From: Pseudomonadota bacterium
GTDB taxonomy: Bacteria; Pseudomonadota; Alphaproteobacteria; Rhizobiales; Beijerinckiaceae
NCBI GenBank assembly: GCA_023450615.1
Contig: JAEXGT010000042.1
Span: 1 to 47,509, forward strand
Direction of reading: 5' to 3'
Length of the DNA stretch: 47,509 bases
The position numbers and the translations under genes are program-made. The notes below the pieces were generated by a model, which saw only the letters and a program-made list of their open reading frames with translations, was not told the DNA's origin and did not search any database. This document shows, in pieces, positions 15,456 to 23,153 of this stretch. Numbering within the stretch: position 1 is the stretch's first letter; every line of letters starts with the position of its first letter.

Positions 15456-16454
15456 ATGGCCAGGAACGATGACGGTTCTGTGTCGAGGCGAGAGATGGTC
15501 GGCGGTGCGGCTGTCGGCTTGGCGTCCGTCGTGGCCGGCCCGGCCGCAGCGCAAACCGCGAGCACAGGGAGTGTCGCCATGGAAGATCCGACCACGAAAT
15601 ATCCGAAGCCTCCATTCCGCTCCCAATCGCAGCCTTGGCCGGGTCTCGCCGGGCAGATGGAACCGCGTCCCGACCATGGCGAGACGAGCTACAAGGGCTC
15701 GGGCCGGTTGCAGGGCCGCAAGGCGTTGATCACGGGTGGCGATTCCGGCATGGGGCGCGCGGCTGCGATCGCCTTCGCCCGCGAGGGCGCGGACGTGGCG
15801 ATCAGCTATTATCCCAGCGAGGAGCCGGATGCCCGGGAGGTGATCGCGCTCATTGAGAAAGAGGGCCGCAAGGCGGTGGCTCTTCCAGGCGACATTCGGG
15901 ACGAGGCTCTTTGCCAGCGCATCGTTGCGGACGCTGCGCGCGAACTCGGCGGACTCGATATCCTCGTCAACAACGCCGCGCGCCAGCAGCAGCGCCAGTC
16001 GCTTCAGGACATTACGAACGACGATTTCGATGCGACGATGAAGACGAACATCTACGCGATGTTCTGGATCACCAAGGCGGCGCTGCCGCATCTCAAAGCG
16101 GGATCGGCGATCATCCAGACCACGTCGGAACAGGCCTACGATCCGTCGGAAAACCTTGTCGATTACGCCATGACAAAGGCAGCGATGATGAGCTTCACCA
16201 AGTCGCTCGCCAAGCAGTTCGGCCCCAAAGGCATTCGCGTGAATGGCGTTGCGCCCGGTCCGATCTGGACGCCGCTTCAGGTCAGCGGCGGAGCCACGCA
16301 GGAGAAACTGCAGCAATTCGGCGGCGACACGCCCATGGGCCGTCCCGGCCAGCCGGTTGAGCTGGCTTCGATCTACGTGCAGCTGGCCGCGTCCGATGCA
16401 AGCTATGCGACCGGTCAGGTTTATGGCGCAGCCGGTGGCAGCGGGCAGCCCTGA
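15456..16454 (+). CDS. SDR oxidoreductase with Tat-like signal peptide
   Basis: The 332-residue protein starts behind GGGAAAGGGA. The first 33 residues form a Tat-type signal: SRREMVGG with the twin Arg at 11-12, a hydrophobic VGLASVVAGP and AAA-Q. A linker follows that is typical of the YhdF/GSP39 group (TKYPKPPFRSQSQPWPG). The SDR domain has GGDSGMGRAAA, NNAA, a TSEQAY.. Ser, and YAMTK. The SYK set is intact. Family enzymes use NAD(P)H and belong to stress proteins. If the signal is functional, this enzyme is exported folded with its cofactor, as known for glucose-fructose oxidoreductase. Many SDRs of this group have no signal, so the extension deserves attention. Confidence 0.88.
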   Translation: MARNDDGSVSRREMVGGAAVGLASVVAGPAAAQTASTGSVAMEDPTTKYPKPPFRSQSQPWPGLAGQMEPRPDHGETSYKGSGRLQGRKALITGGDSGMGRAAAIAFAREGADVAISYYPSEEPDAREVIALIEKEGRKAVALPGDIRDEALCQRIVADAARELGGLDILVNNAARQQQRQSLQDITNDDFDATMKTNIYAMFWITKAALPHLKAGSAIIQTTSEQAYDPSENLVDYAMTKAAMMSFTKSLAKQFGPKGIRVNGVAPGPIWTPLQVSGGATQEKLQQFGGDTPMGRPGQPVELASIYVQLAASDASYATGQVYGAAGGSGQP

Positions 16455-16459
16455 CCGTT

Positions 16460-17557
16460 TTAGGAAGAGCGGCCGCGACTGACGACGCGCGGCAGCAGAT
16501 CCTGCTTGCTGCCTGCCGTGACGACGATGCGCTTTACCTCACCTCTGAGGAAGGCTTGCAGGAAGCGGTTGTAATCCTTGAACGACACGCAGCCGTTCGA
16601 ATCTCCGTTCGGCCCGAGCATGTAGCTGTGGGCCAGGATTCCGTTGCGGCCATAGATGGCGGCGCTGCCGCCGACCGGATGCATGCGGATGGCGCGTACG
16701 CCATGGAAGAGCGCCTCGCGCTCGGTGAGAATGTAGGTGCCGGGCGGCGTCGCCCCTTTCATGCGCACATTGACGAAGCGTGGATCATCCATCTTGTCGC
16801 CAAGACCGGAATGCGCCTCCAGCCGCTCGCCGTTGGGCATGATGACGACCTTGGCGCTGATGTCGTAGACCGCCGTCTTGTCACCGGCCACGATCGCGGG
16901 ATTGAGACGGCTGCTCGGTGCGATGCTTCCCGTGTTGATCGCGGCATAGCCGAGAGCCGCTTCGGGCGGGGCCTCGCGCTTGATGCCGAAAAACTTCTCG
17001 AAGAATGACGGGTTGCTGTCCGGTGCGCTCGGGGCTGCGGCCACCGTCATGGGCACGGAAACCGGCGCACGCGCCACTCTCGGCGTCTCAGGTTTCTGAG
17101 GCGCTGCAATCCGGAACTCGGCGGGGCGCGGTACCGGCAGCGGCACAGGCTGAGGAGCCAGTGCGATCTTCTGCTCGGGGATGGGGTCGCTTACGTCTTG
17201 GACAGCCGGGGCCGCAGGGGTTGCCGCAATGGCGACACGCGGCGCGTTGAATGGCCTGAAGGTTGCTGCAAGCGGTGTGTTATGCGCGAAGGCAAGCGCT
17301 TCGGCTTTCAGCGTGAGCCTGGGATCGACCGGGGACCATTCATCCTGTTCGGGAGCAACGTCCATGATGGGAGCCGGAGCAGAGGCCGGGCTTGCAACGA
17401 GGCTTGAAACCTCAATCTCGGAAGATGCGTCCTGAGTCTGAAGGTTCGCATAGAAGGCGACGGGGCTCATGGAGATCGCCACGAGAGCAGCCGTCATGAA
17501 GAAACTGCGCCGGCTCTTCCGCCGAATGCGGCGTGACGGATAGGGGTAATGCACCAT
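16460..17557 (-). CDS. DUF2778 / Tlde1-like peptidoglycan enzyme
   Basis: The 365-residue protein has a basic N-terminus (SRRIRRKSRRS) and one membrane/signal helix (about residues 18-36). A long Ala/Pro-rich periplasmic linker leads to a C-terminal DUF2778 domain (about residues 230-355). The domain shows GERLEAHSG, NVRMKGATPPGTY, EREALFHGVRAIRM, then LAHSYMLGPNGDSNGCVSF. His310 and Cys323 are the likely catalytic pair. The related Tlde1 toxins act as L,D-carboxypeptidases/exchange enzymes on peptidoglycan. Here the membrane anchor and lack of secretion-system neighbours argue for a housekeeping wall enzyme. The stop lies 5 bases from the convergent SDR stop. Confidence 0.87.
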   Translation of the reverse strand: MVHYPYPSRRIRRKSRRSFFMTAALVAISMSPVAFYANLQTQDASSEIEVSSLVASPASAPAPIMDVAPEQDEWSPVDPRLTLKAEALAFAHNTPLAATFRPFNAPRVAIAATPAAPAVQDVSDPIPEQKIALAPQPVPLPVPRPAEFRIAAPQKPETPRVARAPVSVPMTVAAAPSAPDSNPSFFEKFFGIKREAPPEAALGYAAINTGSIAPSSRLNPAIVAGDKTAVYDISAKVVIMPNGERLEAHSGLGDKMDDPRFVNVRMKGATPPGTYILTEREALFHGVRAIRMHPVGGSAAIYGRNGILAHSYMLGPNGDSNGCVSFKDYNRFLQAFLRGEVKRIVVTAGSKQDLLPRVVSRGRSS

Positions 17558-17712
17558 GGCGAACTCTACGCAACAACTCAGCCGCGCACGGTAAGTCTCA
17601 GCTCAAAACAGCCGCTCCTGGACGACAGGATTTACCGCGCGCGAAAGAACACTTTCACGACGGCTATTGAACGCCTGTTTGGTTAAAACATGGATAATCG
17701 GCTGCTCGCCCT

Positions 17713-17883
17713 TTAACGCTGCGGGACTGTATCCGGGTTCGAGGGAGTTTGCTTGATGGTTTCCTGTCTGGCCGCTCTGCCGGGTTCTTCCTCAAAATCC
17801 GTGTGAGTTTCACGAGGCGAGAAGAGCAAAATGACGGCAGCGGCGGCGATTGCGGCCAACGCCACCCAGCTGCGAGGCCCCAT
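17713..17883 (-). CDS. Small single-pass membrane protein (56 residues), unknown
   Basis: This short gene reads on the minus strand from ATG at 17881-17883, behind a CCGGAG ribosome site with 7-base spacing, to TAA at 17713. It encodes MGPRSWVALAAIAAAAVILL then FSPRE and a hydrophilic, charged tail ending DTVPQR. The first 21 residues form a membrane helix or uncleaved signal, leaving a 33-residue polar tail. I recognise no family. It lies alone between the DUF2778 gene and the GNAT gene, in the same direction as both. Codon use and the ribosome site make it credible. Confidence 0.6.
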   Translation of the reverse strand: MGPRSWVALAAIAAAAVILLFSPRETHTDFEEEPGRAARQETIKQTPSNPDTVPQR

Positions 17884-17967
17884 GATGCGCTCCGGAGGGA
17901 GAAAATATCAGGGCGCAGAACACGCGCGGGCTCCTTGGCCGAGGCGCATTCACCCGGGAGAAGTGGC

Positions 17968-18825
17968 TCAAGCCTTGAGATCGAGATCCATCTCGAATTG
18001 GCTGATGGGTGTCTGTTCAAAACCCATTCGGGCGATGAACCCTGCTGCGAGCTCCTCGGGGAAGTTGGCGGAGATCACGATGTCCTGCTGCGGATGAGCG
18101 GCGGCAATCGAGGCGATCATCCTGCGGCCCGCACCGCGTCCGCGCGCATGGCGCGGCACCACGAGGGTGCGCAGGCTCAAGAGGTTGGGCTGAGGGGTTG
18201 GTTCCACAATGGCGAAGGCGTCGTCGGCCAGCGCCAATCCGCGCGCGGGTGCGGTGCAGGCAGCCAGTGTTTCCGGCGCCATGAACCAGGGCAGGTCGGG
18301 CGCGCCTTCCGAGGCGACCACGCGGGCGACCGTGAGCGGGTCGATCTCGACGAGATCGGCCACGTCCGCCGGGGGCACCGATCCTGCAAGGCGGCGATAG
18401 CCGACGAGGTTGCGCCGGATCTTGAAGCCCAGGCTTTTGTAGAGCCTCACGGCGGGCTCGTTGGAGGCGATCACCTCAAGCAGCAGACGGCGGTCACCGA
18501 GTTCGCGCAAGGCGCCCATCACCGAAAGCAGGGCCGAGCGTCCAAGGCCCTTGCCACGGAAATCCGTCACGATGCCCATGGCGCCGATCCGCGCCGTCCA
18601 GCCCCGGCGAACCACGAGAACGATCGCCACCGGGCGCTCGCCGTCCACGAAGACCCGGCTAGCCTGGAGATCGAGGTTTTCCCGCCGGAACCGTCCGTTG
18701 AATGCCTCGCCCGTCATCGTCATGGGCACGACATAGCCTTCGAAGCACGCCGTCATGATGGCGGCGAGGGCGTCCGTGGTGAACGCCAGGGCAGGGCGGC
18801 TGATCACGCCAGCGGGGAGAGACAT
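17968..18825 (-). CDS. Double-GNAT N-acetyltransferase
   Basis: The 285-residue protein holds two GNAT folds. The first has the acetyl-CoA loop DFRGKGLGRSAL near residue 90 and NEPAVRLYKSLGF. The second has RHARGRGAGRRMI near residue 230 and ends ...GFIARMGFEQ. Both pyrophosphate-binding loops look usable. Tandem GNATs often keep one domain for catalysis and use the other structurally. The acceptor substrate is unknown. The start at 18823-18825 lies just after a stretch AGTTCCCC, without a strong ribosome site. Confidence 0.85.
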   Translation of the reverse strand: MSLPAGVISRPALAFTTDALAAIMTACFEGYVVPMTMTGEAFNGRFRRENLDLQASRVFVDGERPVAIVLVVRRGWTARIGAMGIVTDFRGKGLGRSALLSVMGALRELGDRRLLLEVIASNEPAVRLYKSLGFKIRRNLVGYRRLAGSVPPADVADLVEIDPLTVARVVASEGAPDLPWFMAPETLAACTAPARGLALADDAFAIVEPTPQPNLLSLRTLVVPRHARGRGAGRRMIASIAAAHPQQDIVISANFPEELAAGFIARMGFEQTPISQFEMDLDLKA

Positions 18826-18929
18826 GGGGAACTCCGGTAAGTGCCGAGTCGGCTGCGAGTGGCAGATACAATATCACGTCCGGTTGGCGCATCAATCGTA
18901 TGGCACTGCGCCGCACTAATCGTCCCATC

Positions 18930-18952
18930 ATGGCCGGGACAAGCCCGGCCAT
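18930..18952. repeat. REP-like palindromic element
   Basis: The palindrome ATGGCCGGG-ACAAG-CCCGGCCAT sits between the methyltransferase and GNAT genes. From memory, near-identical palindromes are dispersed through many Hyphomicrobiales genomes; only one copy is in this window. It could also act as a hairpin terminator for the methyltransferase gene (minus strand). Confidence 0.5.
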
Positions 18953-19012
18953 CCCAATGTCCATTCTCTCCGCTCTTGTTCAGGCAGTCTGGATCACCGG
19001 CATTCTGCCATG

Positions 19013-19837
19013 TCAGTGCCGGACGCCCAGTGTCAGCAGGTAGGTCCGCGGAACGCAGATGCCGGCCTCGTTCCTGAACGTCTCATGGAATGCGATGAAG
19101 TCTTTCCGCAGGTCCGCCTTGCGCCCGTCGTCGAGGCTCGTGGCGAGCGTTTTCGTCGGGCCGTAATTCTTGGAAAACATCTCCCATGCCGCTTCGCCGC
19201 TGGGCTCCCGGTAATAGGACGTGCCGTTCTCGAATTTCAGGTCGAACGCGTCTCCCAGAAGCTCGCGCACCCGTTCCGGCTTGCCCCACTCGAAAGGCGA
19301 GGGCGGAGGAGGGTTCGGTGGCGCAGGCATGTAGGTCTTCATCACCTTGAACATCTCGAACAGGTTGCTATCCGGAAGCCATGTGGTGAGTGCGATCCGC
19401 CCGCCCGGACGGGTTACGCGGGCAAGCTCGGAAGCGGCGGATTCCGGACGGGTGGCGAACATGATCCCGCAGGTGGAGATCACCGCGTCGAACGAGGCAT
19501 CGGGAAACGGCAGCGCCTCCGCGTCGCCGACGCGGTACTCGATGTCGAGGCCTTCCGTCGAGGCCCGCTCCCGCGCGGCTTCGATCAGGTCGGTTCCGAG
19601 GTCGAGCCCGGTCACATGCGCCCCGCGCCGCGCCACGATCCGGGATGTCCAGCCGGTGCCGGTGGCGAGGTCGAGAATGGTTTCGCCCGGCTGCGGGTTC
19701 AGGCGCAGCACCGCATGCTCGATGGAATCCGCAATGCCGCGGCTGATCCCCTCGTAACCCGCGCCCCCGGAATTCCACACCGAGGCAGGCTTCTCGTTGT
19801 GCGGCTGGATGGCAGACATTGATGTCGCGTTGGTCAT
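19013..19837 (-). CDS. SAM-dependent class I methyltransferase
   Basis: The 274-residue protein has the methyltransferase type-11 pattern: motif I LDLATGTGWTSRIVA (about residues 54-68), the acidic VTGLDLGTDLI, GDAEALPFPDASFD, and ARVTRPGGRIALTTW. The Pro-rich APPNPPPPSPFEWG segment is typical of a subgroup acting on small molecules. The acceptor is unknown. The start lies behind AAGGAGG-like bases on the minus strand (GCAAGGAGGACGCC), which is strong. Confidence 0.88.
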   Translation of the reverse strand: MTNATSMSAIQPHNEKPASVWNSGGAGYEGISRGIADSIEHAVLRLNPQPGETILDLATGTGWTSRIVARRGAHVTGLDLGTDLIEAARERASTEGLDIEYRVGDAEALPFPDASFDAVISTCGIMFATRPESAASELARVTRPGGRIALTTWLPDSNLFEMFKVMKTYMPAPPNPPPPSPFEWGKPERVRELLGDAFDLKFENGTSYYREPSGEAAWEMFSKNYGPTKTLATSLDDGRKADLRKDFIAFHETFRNEAGICVPRTYLLTLGVRH

Positions 19838-20144
19838 GGCGTCCTCCTTGCTGGCGGGCGGCGGCGCGCGGCCGCCGACACTAGCGGGAGGGTCTAAGAT
19901 AAGGGCCGCCGATAGCGGGCCTGAAAAAGGCTGCCTTCCCGCCGTGTTGGGTTGCGCCGATCATGGCGCCCGGCAGCGGCAGCATAATGGCAACGCTGGC
20001 GCGCTACTCTTCTTGGCCTAGAGCGAAGGGCCTACTTCCCGGCGCGAACCAATCCCGGTAGGACAAGGTTCCAGGTGAGGGCGGCATACCAGCCCTACGC
20101 TCTCGACATTTGCCGCGCGGCGGCGGACTGAGTTACCCCAGATC
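19838..20144. other. Intergenic region, divergent promoters
   Basis: This 307-base gap separates the divergent methyltransferase and EamA genes. It must contain both promoters. I see no gene, RNA or convincing operator in it. Confidence 0.5.
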
Positions 20145-21041
20145 ATGGCTATTCGTGATTTCCTCCTGATGTTCGTCGTCTGCTTCATGTGGGCGGCGCA
20201 TACGGTCGTCAGCAAGATCGTGGTGTCTGGCATGGAAATCCCGCCGCTGTTCTATGCAGCGATCCGCTTCGGTATCGTGGGCCTTGTCACCCTGCCGTGG
20301 CTGCTGCCTGCCCCGAAGCCCACATGGCGCATGGTGGTGGTCGGCTTCCTCATGGGTGGCGGCGGCTTCGCCTTGTTCTTCCTCGGCATCGGCACGGCGA
20401 CCCCTTCGAGCGCCTCCATCGTGGGACAGCTCGGGCTTCCGATCACGACGCTGCTTTCCGTGGCCATGCTGGGCGAGAAGATCGGCTGGCGGCGCGGGCT
20501 CGGCATCGCGCTCACCTTCATCGGCGGCATGCTCGTCATGTGGGACCCATCGAGCGGGTTTCCGCTTTCGGGCGGTCTTTTGCTGGTTCTGCTCGGGGCC
20601 GCGGCCGGTTCGCTCGCCGCCGTGATGATGAAGCAGATCAAGGGCGTCCGGCCCATGCAGTTCCAGGCCTGGATCGGGTTGGCCTCGGTGGTGCCTCTCA
20701 CCCTCCTGACCGTAGGACTTGAGACGGGGCAGTTCGCGCGTGCCATGGAGGCCGGGTGGCCCTTCGTGGCGGCCCTGCTGTTTTCTGCCCTCATCGTGTC
20801 GCTCGTCGCCCATACGATCTATTACACCCTGATCGGCAAATACCCCGCCAATCTGATCGCCCCTCTGATGATCATGAACCCGCTGCTGACAGTGGCCATG
20901 GGCATCGTCGTGACGGGCGACCGCTTCGATATGAGGATGGCGTTCGGGACGAGCATTGCCCTGTGCGGCGTGCTGATCATCGCACTCAGACGTAACCACG
21001 TCATGCCCCTCGCCACGGTGCTGTGGAGCCGGTTTCGCTGA
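20145..21041 (+). CDS. EamA/DMT-superfamily transporter
   Basis: The 298-residue protein is an integral membrane protein with about ten hydrophobic helices in two EamA repeats. The first starts LMFVVCFMWAAHTVVSKIV; the second is near residue 145, with GLLLVLLGAAAGSLAAVMMK. Members export amino acids, nucleobases or other metabolites across the inner membrane. The substrate cannot be told. It diverges from the methyltransferase gene. The ribosome site is poor (CCCCAGATC). Confidence 0.88.
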   Translation: MAIRDFLLMFVVCFMWAAHTVVSKIVVSGMEIPPLFYAAIRFGIVGLVTLPWLLPAPKPTWRMVVVGFLMGGGGFALFFLGIGTATPSSASIVGQLGLPITTLLSVAMLGEKIGWRRGLGIALTFIGGMLVMWDPSSGFPLSGGLLLVLLGAAAGSLAAVMMKQIKGVRPMQFQAWIGLASVVPLTLLTVGLETGQFARAMEAGWPFVAALLFSALIVSLVAHTIYYTLIGKYPANLIAPLMIMNPLLTVAMGIVVTGDRFDMRMAFGTSIALCGVLIIALRRNHVMPLATVLWSRFR

Positions 21042-21308
21042 AGGAAAGGCCGGGGCCCTTCGGTGAGCCCGATATTTCCGACACGGTCTTTCTCGTCGCT
21101 TCTCGCATGCTCTCCGGTGTCATCCGCGCGAAGGCATGGATCCATAACCACGACGTCATCAGAAAAAGCGTAAGGGAAAGGGCTCTGTTCTGCCACCGTG
21201 GCGTTCATGGATTTCCACGCTTGCAGCGCGGCCCTTTGGGTCGGGCTCTGCTCCTCATCATGTGACGCGCAAAAGGTTTTGCATAAGACCGGCGCGCCAA
21301 GCGTGTGC

Positions 21309-22535
21309 CTAGCGGCCTTCTCCACGGATCGCAGAAATGAGCATTTCCGCAGCTATCATTGCTCCGTCGCCGTGAATCCTCTTGGCGATGGCGGTTGCTC
21401 TCTCGCGGGTTTCCGGCGCCAGCGCTGTCCTGAGGGTAGGTAAGAGCGATCCGGTTTTCGGGGCTGGTCCGTCATGCGCCGCGCCGATGCCCAGTTCGGT
21501 GATGCGGCTGGCCCAATAGGGCTGGTCTGCGCCTTGGGGCACCACCACCTGAGATGCACCGGCGCGTGCCGCCGCTGTGGTTGTGCCTGCTCCCCCATGA
21601 TGCACGACGGCCGCGACGCGGGCGAAAAGCGCCTGCTGATTGACCTCGCCGACAGCAAAGCAGTCTTCCCGCTTGTCGATCGGCGCAAGATCGGCCCAAC
21701 CTCGAGCGAGGATCATGCGGCGGCCTTGCGCGCGGACAGCCTCTACGACGACGCGTGCAGGGTCTTCTGAGGCGTGCATTGCCATGCTGCCGAAGCCCAC
21801 ATAAATCGGGGGAGCGCCGGTATCGAGGAATGCTTCCAGATCAGGCGGAAGCGGACGCGTGTCCGGCATGATCCATGCGCCCGTCTGTACCGCGTCGACA
21901 AGATCCGTCGGCTGCCATGGGCTGAGGATGGGGTCCGATGCCAGCCATGGACGACGCGTGAAGACATGGTCCCGGACATTGTCCACTCTTGGTAGGCCAA
22001 TCGATGCGCGGTGGTTGTTCACCGCTGCGCCGAAGAGCGCGTTCATCGCCTGAACATTGAATTCCCACAGCGCCAGGTTGCCGGTCACGTCCGGCGGATG
22101 CGGCCAGCCGGGATATTCCATGGGTGGATGGTGCGGCGATGGCAGGATGATTGGATAAAACGCCGCAAAGATAAAAGGGATGTCGAGCTTTTCAGCCACG
22201 GACTTCGCGGCTGCCACGGACGGGAACAGGCCTGTTGCGACGATTGCATCGCAGCCCTCGGCGGCCGCAAGGATCGCATCGAACTGCGCCGGGACCATCG
22301 TGTCTGCCAGCTGGGGCAGTCTGAGGCCCGATTGTTTCGCCGAGGCTATCCATTGGCGCACAGGCATAAAGGCTGGTGCCAGCGGCAGACCGACTTGCTT
22401 CAGCAGCTCCACAAATTCTGGATCGGAGGGAGCGCATACCACCGCCTCCGCGCCAATCGCCTCCAAGGACAAGGCAAGGCCTAAAAGCGGCTGAACATCT
22501 CCACGCGACCCGTAGGTCGATAATAGCACCCGCAT
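21309..22535 (-). CDS. UGT/MGT-type glycosyltransferase (GT1)
   Basis: The 408-residue protein starts behind GGGAG at 22533-22535; the longer frame is not supported. It is a GT-B glycosyltransferase. The acceptor domain begins MRVLLSTYGSRGDVQPLLGL, and the donor domain has VGFGSMA near residue 245 and the nucleotide-sugar site VHHGGAGTTTAAARAGASQV followed by GADQPYWASRI. This is the MGT/sterol glucosyltransferase-like group that glycosylates macrolides, flavonoids or lipids with UDP-sugars. It is a single gene with no biosynthetic neighbours, so a detoxification role is as likely as synthesis. Confidence 0.9.
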   Translation of the reverse strand: MRVLLSTYGSRGDVQPLLGLALSLEAIGAEAVVCAPSDPEFVELLKQVGLPLAPAFMPVRQWIASAKQSGLRLPQLADTMVPAQFDAILAAAEGCDAIVATGLFPSVAAAKSVAEKLDIPFIFAAFYPIILPSPHHPPMEYPGWPHPPDVTGNLALWEFNVQAMNALFGAAVNNHRASIGLPRVDNVRDHVFTRRPWLASDPILSPWQPTDLVDAVQTGAWIMPDTRPLPPDLEAFLDTGAPPIYVGFGSMAMHASEDPARVVVEAVRAQGRRMILARGWADLAPIDKREDCFAVGEVNQQALFARVAAVVHHGGAGTTTAAARAGASQVVVPQGADQPYWASRITELGIGAAHDGPAPKTGSLLPTLRTALAPETRERATAIAKRIHGDGAMIAAEMLISAIRGEGR

Positions 22536-23153
22536 CTTCACTGCTCCCTCACATTGGAATCGAGGGCAGCATTTATGGGCTATGACCGGGGTCTTGCCGC
22601 AAGCCCGGGGTGCGCTACAAAACACCAATAGGGAGGCGTGTTGGCTTCTCAATTCTCCCACAGGCTGTGAACGTATGCTCGCTCGCCGAGCGATGGCGAG
22701 GCGTTAGCCCAAGTCGGCTTCCTCCATAGGATGCGTAGCAAGAAGGCCGGTCCAAGTCCCTGCTGGCTCCTGTTTCGAGCTCACGGACAGTCCGGGTTCT
22801 TCAAGACGTGATCCCTTGTCAACGCCGCGCCGTTCTGTCGCGTGCGGCCCGCCCACACGCCTGCGGAGAAACGACGCCAAGCATGGCGCACAGGATAACC
22901 CAGCTACGAAATTGCCAAGGAGCTGTCCCAAATGATCAAGCGCCTCGTTCTGGGGGGATCATGATGGATTGCCCTGGAACGTCCGCGCGAACGGCGTGGA
23001 GAAAGGCCTGCGTTGAGGCTCAACATGATTGAGATGTCGGATGCGGAGAATGTCATCCGACCGTGCCTCGACGCATTCCCCGAAGGGTTCAGAAGCGCAG
23101 AGAGCAGGGTGCGCGCTTGAGACGATAGCGGCCACGAGAAGGAGTGCACGATC
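22536..23153. other. Long intergenic region
   Basis: This 618-base stretch separates the divergent glycosyltransferase and SH3-repeat genes. Short open frames in it have poor codon character and no ribosome sites. I see no tRNA-like or repeat structure. It presumably carries both promoters. Confidence 0.5.

Noticed and set aside
17749..18840. 363-codon plus-strand open frame
   Set aside because: Antisense to the GNAT gene, whose acetyl-CoA motifs are clear; low-complexity shadow composition.
20133..20999. 288-codon minus-strand frame rich in His/Asp/Gln
   Set aside because: Antisense of the EamA transporter's hydrophobic helices.
22704..22931. 75-codon minus-strand frame in the long gap
   Set aside because: No ribosome site, no recognisable domain, and unusual composition for this genome.
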